Shown here in pieces: positions 23,590-32,459 of a stretch of DNA of 64,000 bases. Within the stretch, counting starts at the first letter, position 1. Each line of letters begins with the position of its first letter. Both the position numbers and the translations under genes were made by a program. Under the pieces are notes generated by a model. That model searched no databases, was not told the DNA's origin, and was given only the letters and a program-made list of their open reading frames with translations. This DNA comes from Nocardioides sp. YR527 (lineage in GTDB: Bacteria; Actinomycetota; Actinomycetes; Propionibacteriales; Nocardioidaceae): the NCBI RefSeq assembly GCF_900101045.1, contig NZ_FNFN01000009.1:1-64000 (forward strand), written 5' to 3'.

Positions 23590-24123
23590 GTGACCACCAC
23601 GTACGATTTCGAAGCGACCGCCGCGGATGGCAGCCCCGTCTCGCTCAGCGACTACAAGGGCAAGCTGCTGCTGATCGTCAACGTAGCCAGCAAGTGCGGT
23701 CTGACGTCGCAGTACGAGGGCCTGGAGGCGCTCTACCGGGCCACCAAGGACTCCGGTGTCGAGGTCATCGGGTTCCCGACCAACCAGTTCCTCGGTCAGG
23801 AGCCCGGCACCGACGACGAGATCCAGGAGTTCTGCAAGACGACGTACGACGTGACCTTCCCGGTCCTCTCCAAGGTGGACGTCAACGGCGAGAACGCCGC
23901 GCCGCTCTACGACTTCCTGCGGGCCGAGGCGCCCGGCGACTGGGGCCCGCACCTCGGGCAGTTCTACGAGGCGGTCAAGGACCTGTCGCCCGCGACCGAG
24001 CCCGGGGACATCAAGTGGAACTTCACCAAGTTCCTCGTCGGGCGTGAGGGCGAGGTCATCAAGCGCTACGAGCCGCCGGTGGCGCCCGAGGCGATCCAGG
24101 CGGACCTCGCCCAGTATCTCTGA
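23590..24123 (+). CDS. Glutathione peroxidase family thiol peroxidase
   Basis: 177 residues, cytoplasmic. Active-site Cys is in NVASKCGLTSQYEGLE (about 30-45), Gln in GFPTNQFLGQEPG and Trp with Asn in KWNFTKFLVG; these form the catalytic tetrad. Bacterial members of this type usually use thioredoxin or mycothiol-linked donors rather than glutathione. It reduces hydrogen peroxide and organic peroxides. GTG start with GAGGAGAG upstream. Followed by a terminator hairpin. Confidence 0.95.
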   Translation: MTTTYDFEATAADGSPVSLSDYKGKLLLIVNVASKCGLTSQYEGLEALYRATKDSGVEVIGFPTNQFLGQEPGTDDEIQEFCKTTYDVTFPVLSKVDVNGENAAPLYDFLRAEAPGDWGPHLGQFYEAVKDLSPATEPGDIKWNFTKFLVGREGEVIKRYEPPVAPEAIQADLAQYL

Positions 24124-24133
24124 GCCCCGCGGG

Positions 24134-24172
24134 ACGGCGCTCGATCCCGATGTGTGCGGGGTCGGGCGCCGT
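24134..24172 (+). terminator. Terminator after the glutathione peroxidase gene
   Basis: ACGGCGCTCGA pairs with TCGGGCGCCGT, 11-bp arms with one mismatch, followed by TTGGGTTGG. Loop of 17 bases with extra internal pairing. Confidence 0.75.
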
Positions 24173-24220
24173 TTGGGTTGGATAGTTGGCCAGAAGATAG
24201 TTCCGTATCGGATGGTTCGT

Positions 24221-24226
24221 TAAGAT
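24221..24226 (+). promoter_or_regulatory. -10 element, probable leaderless promoter of marR
   Basis: TAAGAT ends 7 bp before the ATG at 24234. Repeated GATAGTT/AGATAGTT half-sites lie just upstream (24181-24202). Confidence 0.5.
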
Positions 24227-24233
24227 CTAGTTC

Positions 24234-24707
24234 ATGACCGGACCGCGTATCGACCTGTTGTTCCTGCTCAACCAGTCTGCTCACGCCTTCGCGGCCCAGG
24301 TCGGCGAGGCGCTGGCCGACCTGGAGCTCTCGGTGCGGGAGTACTGCGTGCTGATGAAGGCCGCCGAGGGGGAGTACACCCAGAACGCCGTGGCCGAGAT
24401 GGCGATGCTGGACAAGACCACGATGGTCTCCACCCTCGACAATCTCGAGCGCCGCGGCCTGGCCGAGCGGCGGGTCTCGGCCACCGATCGCCGCGCCCGC
24501 GTCGTCGCGCTCACGCCGGCCGGCGTGAAACTGCTCGAGGAGGCCTCGAAGGCCTACAACGCGACCGTCGCCGAGGCGCTGGAGGGTCTGGCTCCGAGCG
24601 AGGGGGAGGCGTTCATCGAGGCGCTGCAGCACCTCGTCGAGGGGCCGTGGGCGACGCCGTCGCACACGATGACGCTGCGGCGTCGGGCGCCCACCTCGTC
24701 CCGCTAG
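24234..24707 (+). CDS. MarR family regulator
   Basis: 157 residues, winged helix in the middle (YTQNAVAEMAMLDKTTMVSTLDNLERRGLAERRVSATDRRARVVALT, about 45-92) flanked by dimerisation helices. It lies 69 bp upstream of an MFS exporter gene on the same strand, with a perfect palindrome between them, so it probably represses the exporter and itself until a drug-like ligand binds. The ligand is unknown. Confidence 0.92.
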   Translation: MTGPRIDLLFLLNQSAHAFAAQVGEALADLELSVREYCVLMKAAEGEYTQNAVAEMAMLDKTTMVSTLDNLERRGLAERRVSATDRRARVVALTPAGVKLLEEASKAYNATVAEALEGLAPSEGEAFIEALQHLVEGPWATPSHTMTLRRRAPTSSR

Positions 24708-24737
24708 AGATAAGTTTCCAACTGAATATCCCGAAAT

Positions 24738-24761
24738 AGATTGTTTCATAAGAAACAATCT
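24738..24761. promoter_or_regulatory. Operator-like palindrome before the MFS gene
   Basis: AGATTGTTTC-ATAA-GAAACAATCT, perfect 10-bp arms, ending 15 bp before the MFS ATG. AT-rich against the local background. Candidate binding site of the MarR protein just upstream. Confidence 0.65.
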
Positions 24762-24776
24762 TCTATGGTCGTATCT

Positions 24777-25997
24777 ATGACGACCAAGACAGTCGCGCTC
24801 GCGACCCTCGCAGCTACTCAGCTGATGGTGATCCTCGACGGCACGGTGGTGACCGTCGCCCTTCCGGCAATCCGCGACGACCTGGGATTCGGCGACGCCT
24901 CGCTGTCCTGGGTGGTCAACGGCTTCCTGCTCGCCTTCGCGCTCGTCCTGCTCCCGGCAGGCCGGGCGGGCGACGCGTTCGGCACCCGCCCGGTCTTCCT
25001 GGCGGGGCTGAGCATCTTCACGCTCGCCTCGGCATGGTGCGGCCTCGCCTGGGACCCGATCTCCCTGGTCCTCGCCCGATTCGTGCAAGGTCTCGGTGGC
25101 GGCATCGCCTCGGCCGTGGTGCTCGGCATGATCGCCGGGCTCTACGCCGAGCCCCGTGAGCGCCTGCGCGCCTTCGCGGTGCTGGCCTTCGTCGGCTCGA
25201 TCGGTGCGTCGGTGGGGACGGTCCTGGGTGGCGTACTCACCGACGTCGCGTCCTGGCGCTGGGCCTTCCTGATCAACGTGCCGTTCGGGATCATCGCCCT
25301 GATCGTCGCGCTCCGCGCGGTGGAGGGTACGCCGCCGACCGGCGCCAAGGGCGGGCTGCTCCCGCGCGGCCTGTTCGCCCAGCGCAGGTTCGCGCTCGCG
25401 AACCTGATCCTGCTGACCCTGACCTTCGGCGGGTTCACGTTCCAGTTCGTCACGACGCTCTACCTGCAGGACACTCTCGGGTTCGGAGCACTCTCGACCG
25501 GCCTGGCGTTCCTCCCGGTCAGCGTGGTGATCGCCATCGCCAGCCTCGGCTTCAGCGCCACGCTGGCGGAACGGTTCGGGTCCGAGCGCGTCCTGTTCGT
25601 CGGCGTGCTCGCCTTCGTCGCCGGCATGGTCTACCTCGTCCGCCTCCCCGGAGCGGGCGGCTTCCCCCTGGACGTTCTCCCCGGCGCGGTCGTGATGGGC
25701 CTCGGCTTCGGCCTCGCGATGCCGCAGGTGACGGCGTTGGCGATGGGTGCGCTGGCACCGGAGCACGCCGGGATCGGGTCCGGCCTGACCACGACCACCC
25801 AGCAGCTCGGCGGGTTCCTCGGCACCCTGATCGCGGCGGGCCTGGTCACGACGGTCGGCTACGGCGCCGCCTATGCCTCGGCCGCGGTCGCGTTGGCCGC
25901 GGGAGCCGCGATCGCCGCGTACCTGCTCGTGGACGCGGCACGCGCCCGGGACCCGAAGGTCGCCGAGCGCGTGCCGGACGAGGCGGCCCGTCTCTGA
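24777..25997 (+). CDS. Major facilitator superfamily drug exporter (EmrB/QacA-like)
   Basis: 406 residues and about 12 transmembrane helices, shorter than the 14-helix, roughly 500-residue DHA2 norm. Exporter motifs are LDGTVVTVALP near helix 1, GRAGDAFGTRPVF (motif A) and the antiporter motif C around GASVGTVLGGVLTD. Probably proton-driven efflux of a hydrophobic drug or signal. Preceded by a MarR regulator and a palindromic operator. ATG 24777 matches the start of helix 1; ATG 24765 is four codons upstream. No Shine-Dalgarno sequence is seen for either. Confidence 0.92.
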   Translation: MTTKTVALATLAATQLMVILDGTVVTVALPAIRDDLGFGDASLSWVVNGFLLAFALVLLPAGRAGDAFGTRPVFLAGLSIFTLASAWCGLAWDPISLVLARFVQGLGGGIASAVVLGMIAGLYAEPRERLRAFAVLAFVGSIGASVGTVLGGVLTDVASWRWAFLINVPFGIIALIVALRAVEGTPPTGAKGGLLPRGLFAQRRFALANLILLTLTFGGFTFQFVTTLYLQDTLGFGALSTGLAFLPVSVVIAIASLGFSATLAERFGSERVLFVGVLAFVAGMVYLVRLPGAGGFPLDVLPGAVVMGLGFGLAMPQVTALAMGALAPEHAGIGSGLTTTTQQLGGFLGTLIAAGLVTTVGYGAAYASAAVALAAGAAIAAYLLVDAARARDPKVAERVPDEAARL

Positions 25998-26026
25998 TCC
26001 CTGACCTCAGGACAGGCCCCTCGGCG

Positions 26027-27850
26027 TTACCTCCGGACAGGGAGGACCAGCGTCGAGGGGTTCGTCTTCGTGTGGTGGACCGTGACCACGCCGGCGATGC
26101 CGCGGACCAGCTGCTTCACGTTGGGGAGCAGGTGGGGGACGTCGTAGGAGTTGACGGTGACGCGGAGACGGTGGCCCTTCTTGATCACCGCGCCGGTCGG
26201 GAAGACCTCGACGGGCACGCGATAGATCGTCCCGGGCCTGACCGCCTGCTCGGTCTCGCGGGTGAAGGGATGCCACGGCTGGACGACCTGGCCGTTCAGG
26301 GTCCGTGACTTCGACGCGGTGACGGCACGGTGGCGCAGGGTCTGCCAGCCGCCGGTGATGCGGTCGACGGACCCGTCGGGGGCGACGTCCTCGACCGAGA
26401 CCGAGATCAGGCCGTCGGTGCCGGTCGTGGAGACGGACAGGTCGGCGTTGAGCGGGCCGGAGAAGGCCAGGTCCGACGTCGCCGGCGCGGTCTCGTAGGA
26501 GACCCCGAGCGCGTCGTTGATCCGGTTGTCGGTCTCGCAGCCGGGGATCGCGAGGGCGCCGGCGGTCCACTGCGCGGTGCTGCGCGAGCACAGCCCCTGC
26601 ACCGGCAGCGGCACGATGGTGTCGCCGCCGACGGGCTTCAGGGCCGACCCGAGGGCGTACGTCTTGGCCTGGACCTCGCTCCCGAGCCACGACCGCATCG
26701 TGCGCCACTTCCCGGATCCGATCTCGTGGTAGGTCACCGGAGCGACGTCGCGGTCGAGGGTGGCGTCGGGCATGCCCTTGAGGTGCGTGTCGAACCACCG
26801 CAGCGCCATCTCGGCCAGGCTGTTGATCCCGCTGCCCTCCAGCCCGGCGCCCATGGACGCCTCGGCGTGGGTCCATGGCCCGATGAGCAGCTTGGTGTCC
26901 ACGCCGTTCTTCTGCATCCGGTCGAAGAGCATCGGCGTACCGCGCTGGAAGATGTCGTACTGCCCGGCCGTCACGAACGTCGGTACGTCGATCTCGTCGA
27001 CCACGCTCAACGGCGACCGCTTCCGGTAGAAGGGGCCGTCGTAGCCGGCGTCGGTGCCGAGCAGCGCGCTGGCGAGCATCGGCACCTGGAACCCGAGGGC
27101 GCCGCCGACATGCTGCAGCAGCGTGGTGAGGGTGGCCTCGGGCCGGGTCGAGTTGACGGCCGGCGGCACCAGTCCGGCGCCCGTGACCAGCCCGAACCAC
27201 AGCGGGATGAACCCGGCGTCGACCTGGCCGCCGGAGGCGACGACGTCACGGTAGACGTCGCCGGCGGGCACGATCGGGAACATCGCCTTCAGCCCGCGCG
27301 GGTGCTGTGCTGCGGTGAAGAACTGGTTGATCGCCATGTAGGACGGACCCCACAGGCCGAGCTCGCCGTTGCTCCACGTCCGCTTGGACGAGGTCGCCCA
27401 GTTGGCCACCTCGAGGCCGTCCTTCTGCTCGCGGTCGCCGAACGCGTCCCACTGGCCGGCGGAGGAGCCGGTGCCGCGTACGTCGGTCTGGACCCAGACG
27501 TAGCCCCGCTCGACGAAGTAGTCACCGCCGCCCCCGGCGACGTTCTTGTTGTAGGGGTTCTGCGTCAGGATCACCGGGAACCGGCCCGGCGCCGCGGTGC
27601 CGTCGGCCTTCGCCGGGCGGTGGACGTCGGCGCGCAGCACCACCCCGTCGGACATGGTGAGCTGGACGTCCTTCTCGACCACCACGCCGTACGTCGCCGG
27701 CCGCGGCTTCCACGTCCCGACCCGCGCCTGCGGCCCGTGAGCGGCCACCGCAGGCGCGGCCGTGGCGGCGCTCGGGGCGAGCGCCGGTGGGAGGAAGGTC
27801 GTGACGAGAGCCAGGAACGGGAAGAGGAACGCCAGTCTGCCGAGTTTCAC
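26027..27850 (-). CDS. Secreted CocE/NonD family hydrolase (X-Pro dipeptidyl-peptidase-like)
   Basis: 607 residues. A signal peptide covers about 1-32 (hydrophobic FLFPFLALVTTFLPPALA). The alpha/beta hydrolase core has Ser170 in LGLWGPSYMA, Asp299 in TAGQYDIFQRG and His328 in GPWTHAE. The C-terminal third (from about 450) is the jelly-roll domain of X-Pro dipeptidyl peptidases and cocaine esterase. Extracellular esterase, amidase or peptidase; the substrate is not predictable. GTG start with GGAG upstream. Stands alone between the convergent MFS gene and the CoA-transferase operon. Confidence 0.93.
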   Translation of the reverse strand: MKLGRLAFLFPFLALVTTFLPPALAPSAATAAPAVAAHGPQARVGTWKPRPATYGVVVEKDVQLTMSDGVVLRADVHRPAKADGTAAPGRFPVILTQNPYNKNVAGGGGDYFVERGYVWVQTDVRGTGSSAGQWDAFGDREQKDGLEVANWATSSKRTWSNGELGLWGPSYMAINQFFTAAQHPRGLKAMFPIVPAGDVYRDVVASGGQVDAGFIPLWFGLVTGAGLVPPAVNSTRPEATLTTLLQHVGGALGFQVPMLASALLGTDAGYDGPFYRKRSPLSVVDEIDVPTFVTAGQYDIFQRGTPMLFDRMQKNGVDTKLLIGPWTHAEASMGAGLEGSGINSLAEMALRWFDTHLKGMPDATLDRDVAPVTYHEIGSGKWRTMRSWLGSEVQAKTYALGSALKPVGGDTIVPLPVQGLCSRSTAQWTAGALAIPGCETDNRINDALGVSYETAPATSDLAFSGPLNADLSVSTTGTDGLISVSVEDVAPDGSVDRITGGWQTLRHRAVTASKSRTLNGQVVQPWHPFTRETEQAVRPGTIYRVPVEVFPTGAVIKKGHRLRVTVNSYDVPHLLPNVKQLVRGIAGVVTVHHTKTNPSTLVLPVRR

Positions 27851-27942
27851 GACTCACTCCAGAGATGTGGTGGGTATCACACCTCGAACGACGGAGTGCA
27901 AACGCGAGTTACGAAACGGCGTTCCGGTATTGAATAGTGAGA

Positions 27943-28593
27943 CTAAGCAGTCAGGGCGCCGGTCCTGTCGACGACCGGGGCGCCCGTGGCCGCCACGACC
28001 TCGTCGTACGTCACCCCGGGAGCGAGCTCGACGAGCTCGAACGCCTCGCCGGCGACATCGAGAACCCCGAGGTCCGTGATGACCCGCTTCACGATCCCGC
28101 GACCGGTCAGCGGAAGGTCGCAGGCCGAGAGCAGCTTGGGGGCGCCCTTCTTGGTGACGTGCTCCATCAGCACGATCACCCGCCCGGCGCCGGAGACGAG
28201 GTCCATCGCGCCGCCCATGCCCTTGACCATCTGGCCGGGCACCATCCAGTTGGCGATGTCGCCGTTGGTCGAGACCTGCATCGCGCCCAGGACGGCGACG
28301 TCGATGTGGCCGCCGCGGATCATCGCGAACGAGGTCGCGGAGTCGAAGTAGGAGGCCCCCGCGAGCACGGTCACGGTCTGCTTGCCGGCGTTGATCAGGT
28401 CGGGGTCGACCTCGTCCTCGTAGGGGAACGGACCGACGCCGAGGATGCCGTTCTCGGCGTGCAGCACGACCGTCGAGGTCTCCGGGATGTAGTCGGGGAT
28501 CAGCGTCGGCAGGCCGATCCCGAGGTTGACGTAGTCGCCGTCCTGCAGCTCCTGCGCGGCGCGCGCGGCCATCTCGTTGCGGTCCCAAGCCAT
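27943..28593 (-). CDS. scoB: 3-oxoacid CoA-transferase subunit B
   Basis: 216 residues. The catalytic glutamate lies in AENGILGVGPFP (about 47-58), which forms the CoA thioester intermediate; YVNLGIGLPTLIP is the typical N-terminal strand. Together with subunit A it moves CoA from succinyl-CoA to a 3-oxoacid such as acetoacetate or 3-oxoadipate. It lies 3 bp downstream of subunit A and in line with the thiolase. Whether the set is ScoAB or PcaIJ cannot be decided from sequence alone. Confidence 0.92.
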   Translation of the reverse strand: MAWDRNEMAARAAQELQDGDYVNLGIGLPTLIPDYIPETSTVVLHAENGILGVGPFPYEDEVDPDLINAGKQTVTVLAGASYFDSATSFAMIRGGHIDVAVLGAMQVSTNGDIANWMVPGQMVKGMGGAMDLVSGAGRVIVLMEHVTKKGAPKLLSACDLPLTGRGIVKRVITDLGVLDVAGEAFELVELAPGVTYDEVVAATGAPVVDRTGALTA

Positions 28594-28596
28594 GGC

Positions 28597-29385
28597 TCAG
28601 GCCTCCTTCGTGTCGGTCGGGCGCTCGCCGCGCGTCGTACGCTTCTCGATGTCCTTGCGTGCTGCCTGCTCGGGCGTCAGCGCGACGATCCGCTTCACGA
28701 AGATCCCCGGGAGGTGGACGTCGGCCGGGGCGATCTCGCCGACCTCGACGACCTCCTCGGCCTCGACGACCGTCACCCGGCCGGCCATCGCGGCCGGCAC
28801 GTTGAAGTTGCGCGTGGAGGCGTTGAACTGCGCGTTGCCCGCCCGGTCGACGCGGGTCGCGCGGACCAGCGCGAAGTCGGTGATGATGCCCTCCTCGAGC
28901 ACCATCTGCTTGCCGTGGAACTCGCGGACCTCCTTCGGCTCGGAGGCCTCGGCGATGGTTCCGTCGGGGTTGTAGCGGTAGGGCAGTCCGCCGTCGGAGA
29001 CCATCGTGCCGACGCCCGTCGGGGTGTAGAAGGCGCCGATCCCGCTGCCGCCCGCGCGCATCCGCTCCGCGAGCGTGCCCTGCGGGGTGAGCTCGAGGGT
29101 GATCTCGCCGGCCAGGTACTGACGCCCGAACTCCTTGTTCTCGCCGATGTAGCTCGCGATCACCCGGGAGATGCGGTGGTCGTCGAGCAGCAGCCCGAGG
29201 CCGGCACCGTCGACGCCGCAGTTGTTGGAGACGACCATCAGGTCGTCCGCGCCCTGCTCCCGCAGCGCCTCGATCAGGAACCACGGGATTCCCACCAGCC
29301 CGAAGCCGCCCACGGCCAGGCTGGCCCCGCTGTGAATGTCGGCGACCGCCTCCGCGGCCGACCCGACCACCTTGTCCAGACCCAT
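28597..29385 (-). CDS. scoA: 3-oxoacid CoA-transferase subunit A
   Basis: 262 residues. The glycine-rich CoA-binding start SLAVGGFGLVGIPWFLIEAL (about 22-41) and LMVVSNNCGVDGAGLGLLL are diagnostic for subunit A. Its longer C-terminus, with LPGIFVKRIVAL, resembles SCOT-type rather than short PcaI proteins, which leans toward acetoacetate or succinyl-CoA use. Middle gene of the leftward thiolase-scoA-scoB operon, 49 bp after the thiolase stop. Confidence 0.92.
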   Translation of the reverse strand: MGLDKVVGSAAEAVADIHSGASLAVGGFGLVGIPWFLIEALREQGADDLMVVSNNCGVDGAGLGLLLDDHRISRVIASYIGENKEFGRQYLAGEITLELTPQGTLAERMRAGGSGIGAFYTPTGVGTMVSDGGLPYRYNPDGTIAEASEPKEVREFHGKQMVLEEGIITDFALVRATRVDRAGNAQFNASTRNFNVPAAMAGRVTVVEAEEVVEVGEIAPADVHLPGIFVKRIVALTPEQAARKDIEKRTTRGERPTDTKEA

Positions 29386-29434
29386 GTCTTCTCTGCTCTC
29401 TCGAAGGATTTCGTACGTCGCTCTGCCGTCTGCG

Positions 29435-30661
29435 TCAGCGCACAGACTCGAACACGGCCGCCAGCCCCTGCCCGCCGCCGATGCACATCGTCTCCAGGAC
29501 GTACCGGGCCTCGCGCCGCTGCGCCTCCCGGGCGGCGGTGGCGAGGATGCGGGCGCCGGTGGCGCCGATCGGGTGGCCGAGCGAGATGCCCGAGCCGTTG
29601 GGGTTGAGCCGCTCGTCGGTGGCGTCGACCTTCCACTCGCGCAGCACGGCGAGGACCTGGGCGGCGAAGGCCTCGTTGAGCTCGATCAGGTCGATCTCGT
29701 CGAGGGTGAGCCCGGCCCGGGACAGGGCCGCCTTGCTGGAGAGGACGGGCCCGATGCCCATCCGCTCGGGCTCGCAGCCGGAGACCGCCCATGACTTCAG
29801 CGCGAGGAGCGGCGTGAGACCGCGGCGCTCCGCCTCGGCGCGCGTGGTCACGACGCACATCGCGGCGCCGTCGTTCTGGCCCGATGCGTTGCCGGCGGTC
29901 ACCGTCGACTCCTCGTCGACCTTCAGTCGGATCGGGCGCAGTGAGGCGAGCTTCTCCAGCGAGATGTCGGCGCGCGGGTGCTCGTCGCGGTCGACGACGA
30001 CATCGGGCTTGCGGCGGCCGCCGGGGACGGTCACCGGGACCAGCTCGTCGGCGAACTTGCCCGCCTCATGGGCCGCGACGGCGCGCTGGTTGGAGCGCAG
30101 CGCGAGCTCGTCCTGCTCCTCGCGCCCGATGCCGTACTCGCGGCGCAGGTTCTCGGCGGTCTCGATCATTCCGCCCGGGATCGGGTGGTCCTTGCCGCCC
30201 GCGGTCTCGCGAGCCCGGTCGAGGCGGTCGAGCAGCTCGATGCCGCCCTGCTTCACCCCGCCGCGCAGCCCGAGCGCATAGTGCTCGACGTTGGACATCG
30301 ACTCCGCGCCGCCGGCCACGACGAGGTTCGCGGCGCCTGTGGCGACCGAGCCCGCGGCGTACAGGATCGCCTGCAGTCCCGAACCGCAGCGACGGTCGAT
30401 CTGCAGGCCGGGGACGCCGTTGCCGAGCCCGGCGTCGAGTGCCGCGATGCGGCCGATCGCCGGGTTCTCGCCGCTCGCGTAGCCGTTGCCGAGGATGATG
30501 TCGTCGACGTCGCCCTCCTGCAGGCCGGTGCGCTCGACCAGCTCGCGCAGGACCGTCGTGGCGAGGTCGGTCGCGGTCAGCGGCGCCAGGGCGCCGAGGA
30601 ACCGGCCGACCGGGGTGCGGAGGGGCTCGCAGATGACGATGTCGTTGGCGGCGCTGCTCAT
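29435..30661 (-). CDS. Acetyl-CoA acyltransferase (thiolase, PcaF/AtoB-like)
   Basis: 408 residues, a normal thiolase length. The acyl-accepting Cys is in DRRCGSGLQAI (about 89-99), the conserved NEAFAAQ precedes it in function, and GHPIGATGAR and the second catalytic Cys in CIGGGQG close the site. It cleaves a 3-oxoacyl-CoA such as acetoacetyl-CoA or 3-oxoadipyl-CoA with CoA. First gene of the operon with the CoA-transferase, so the set degrades a 3-oxoacid to acetyl-CoA units. This would be a sensible end to the aromatic pathway at 2758-9393, but a direct link is inference. Confidence 0.93.
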   Translation of the reverse strand: MSSAANDIVICEPLRTPVGRFLGALAPLTATDLATTVLRELVERTGLQEGDVDDIILGNGYASGENPAIGRIAALDAGLGNGVPGLQIDRRCGSGLQAILYAAGSVATGAANLVVAGGAESMSNVEHYALGLRGGVKQGGIELLDRLDRARETAGGKDHPIPGGMIETAENLRREYGIGREEQDELALRSNQRAVAAHEAGKFADELVPVTVPGGRRKPDVVVDRDEHPRADISLEKLASLRPIRLKVDEESTVTAGNASGQNDGAAMCVVTTRAEAERRGLTPLLALKSWAVSGCEPERMGIGPVLSSKAALSRAGLTLDEIDLIELNEAFAAQVLAVLREWKVDATDERLNPNGSGISLGHPIGATGARILATAAREAQRREARYVLETMCIGGGQGLAAVFESVR

Positions 30662-30715
30662 GCCCTCGACGGTACGCGCGCAGTCATGACTTGAGAAGTA
30701 TTCATTTGACGTCGA

Positions 30716-30729
30716 TTGACACCTGTCAA
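30716..30729. promoter_or_regulatory. Palindrome upstream of the thiolase operon
   Basis: TTGACA-CC-TGTCAA, perfect 6-bp arms, about 55 bp upstream of the thiolase start and preceded by another TTGAC at 30706. Candidate operator for the leftward operon or for the divergent cbiM. Confidence 0.45.
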
Positions 30730-30773
30730 GTCTTGATCTTCCTATCCGACCGGACAGTGCGCCAACGACGCTA

Positions 30774-30790
30774 TTGCGATAAATTCGCGT
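30774..30790. promoter_or_regulatory. Palindrome upstream of cbiM, possible metalloregulator site
   Basis: GCGA-TAAAT-TCGC in an AT-rich window about 35 bp before the cbiM ATG. The N5 spacing recalls Fur-family (Nur/Zur) boxes, but the half-site is not a recognised consensus. Confidence 0.35.
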
Positions 30791-30821
30791 TAGCCCCCAT
30801 TCGCAGATTCAAGAGGTGACC

Positions 30822-31514
30822 ATGCACGTCCCCGACGGCTTCCTCGACGCTCCGACGTCGATCGCCACCGGCGCTGTCGCAGTCGTCGCGGTCGGCGTCG
30901 CGCTGCGCGGCGCTCGCCGCGAGCTCGACGACAAGACCGCCCCGCTGGCCGGCCTCGTGGCCGCGTTCGTCTTCGCGACCCAGATGCTCAACTTCCCCGT
31001 CGGCGCAGGCACCAGCGGCCACCTGATGGGCGGCGCCCTGGCCGCCGTGCTGGTCGGGCCGTGGACCGGGGTGCTGTGCGTCTCGGTCGTACTCATCGTG
31101 CAGTCCCTGCTCTTCGCCGACGGCGGCATCACCGCGCTCGGCACCAACATCCTGCTCATGGCCGTCACCACCGTGGTCGTCGGCTGGTTCGTGAGCCGGG
31201 TACTGATCAAGCTGCTGCCGAAGCGGGTCGGCCTGGTCGCCCCCGCGGCGGCGATCGGCGCCTTCCTCTCCGTCCCCGCGGCTGCGGCCGTCTTCACGGC
31301 GCTCTATGCGGTCGGTGGCACCGCCGACATCTCGCTGACCACGCTGGCCACCGCGATGCTCGGCTGGCACACGGTGATCGGGCTGGGCGAGGGTGCGATC
31401 ACCTTCCTCGCGGTCGGCGCGATCCTGTCCGTACGCCCCGACCTGGTCTACGCCGCGCGCGGCGTGATCGCCGAGCGCGACCTGGTCATCAAGCCGAAGG
31501 AGTCGGTCGCATGA
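30822..31514 (+). CDS. cbiM: Nickel/cobalt ECF transporter S-component CbiM
   Basis: 230 residues and about seven transmembrane helices. The start matters: the mature N-terminus MHVPDGFLD supplies the amino group and His2 that bind the metal in CbiM/NikM structures, so ATG 30822 is right and the GTG two codons upstream is not. Other family blocks are NFPVGAGTSGHLMGG and GWHTVIGLGEGAIT. It selects Co(II) or Ni(II) outside and passes it to the CbiQ/CbiO module encoded next. AGAGGTG precedes the start. Confidence 0.95.
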   Translation: MHVPDGFLDAPTSIATGAVAVVAVGVALRGARRELDDKTAPLAGLVAAFVFATQMLNFPVGAGTSGHLMGGALAAVLVGPWTGVLCVSVVLIVQSLLFADGGITALGTNILLMAVTTVVVGWFVSRVLIKLLPKRVGLVAPAAAIGAFLSVPAAAAVFTALYAVGGTADISLTTLATAMLGWHTVIGLGEGAITFLAVGAILSVRPDLVYAARGVIAERDLVIKPKESVA

Positions 31515-31843
31515 GCGCCGCGTCGAAGAAGGCCGTGCCGTTCAAGTGGGTCGCCCTCGGCATCGCCGTCGTCGCCCTGCTCCTGGCGGGCGTGGTCTCC
31601 TACTACGCCTCCGCCAACCCCGACGGCCTCGAGTACGTCGCCGGCAAGACCGGCTTCCTCGACAGCGCCTCGGAGCACGGCGCGGCCGACGGCCCGCTGG
31701 CTGACTACGGCACCAAGGGCGTCGACAACGAGCGACTCTCCGGCGGCTTCGCCGGCGTGATCGGCACCGTGGTGGTGCTCGTCCTCGCCGGTGGTCTCGC
31801 CCTGGTCGTACGCCGTCGCTCCGCCAAGTCCGACGAGGCCTGA
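31511..31843 (+). CDS. PDGLE-domain accessory subunit (CbiN-like)
   Basis: 110 residues with two transmembrane helices (about 13-32 and 80-100) enclosing the extracytoplasmic PDGLEYVAGKTGF motif (37-49) that names the family. Replaces or equals CbiN and is needed for metal loading of CbiM in such importers. ATGA overlap with cbiM. Confidence 0.9.
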   Translation: MSAASKKAVPFKWVALGIAVVALLLAGVVSYYASANPDGLEYVAGKTGFLDSASEHGAADGPLADYGTKGVDNERLSGGFAGVIGTVVVLVLAGGLALVVRRRSAKSDEA

Positions 31844-31847
31844 TCCG

Positions 31848-32459
31848 GTGCCCGCCCATCTGAAGGTGCTCGCCCTGATCGGTTTCATGCTCATCGTGGT
31901 GGCGACCCCGCGGGAGTGGTTCGCGGCGTATGCCTTCTTCCTCGCCGTCCTGGTCACGGTCGGCGCGGTGGCTCGGGTGCGTCCGGGGTGGGTGCTCAAG
32001 CGGATGGTGGTCGAGACGCCGTTCGTGGTCTTCGCGGTGCTGATGCCGTTCATCGCGCACGGGCCGCGGGTCGAGGTGCTCGGGCTGAGCCTGAGCGAGT
32101 CCGGTCTGCTCTCGGCGTGGGGGCTGCTCGTCAAGGGAACGCTCGGCGTGATCGCCGGGCTGCTGCTGGCCGCGACGACGACGCCCCAGGAGCTGGTCCA
32201 CGGCCTGGAGCGGCTGCGGCTGCCTCAGCAGCTGGTACAGATCATGGCGTTCATGGTCCGCTACCTCGAGGTGGTGACCGACGAGATGCGCCGGATGGCG
32301 GTCGCCCGCGCGTCCCGCGGCTTCGAGGCCCGCAACCCGCTCCACTGGCCGGTGCTGGCCCGCTCGGTGGGCGCGCTGTTCATCCGTTCCTTCGAGCGCG
32401 GCGAGCGGGTGCACCTGGCCATGGTCTCGCGTGGCTACACAGGGAGAATGCCCCGGTGA
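31848..32459 (+). CDS. cbiQ: ECF transporter T-component CbiQ
   Basis: 203 residues, somewhat shorter than the usual 225-260 of CbiQ. About four or five transmembrane helices and both Ala-Arg-Gly coupling motifs: VARASRGF (about 160-167) and VSRGYTG near the C-terminus, which grip the ATPase. GTG start 5 bp after the upstream stop; the N-terminus is short and the true start could be an upstream codon overlapping the PDGLE gene. Confidence 0.9.
   Translation: MPAHLKVLALIGFMLIVVATPREWFAAYAFFLAVLVTVGAVARVRPGWVLKRMVVETPFVVFAVLMPFIAHGPRVEVLGLSLSESGLLSAWGLLVKGTLGVIAGLLLAATTTPQELVHGLERLRLPQQLVQIMAFMVRYLEVVTDEMRRMAVARASRGFEARNPLHWPVLARSVGALFIRSFERGERVHLAMVSRGYTGRMPR

Noticed and set aside
30662..30821. 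Cobalamin or NiCo riboswitch upstream of cbiM
   Set aside because: The gap is short and lacks a recognisable B12-box; only palindromes are visible.
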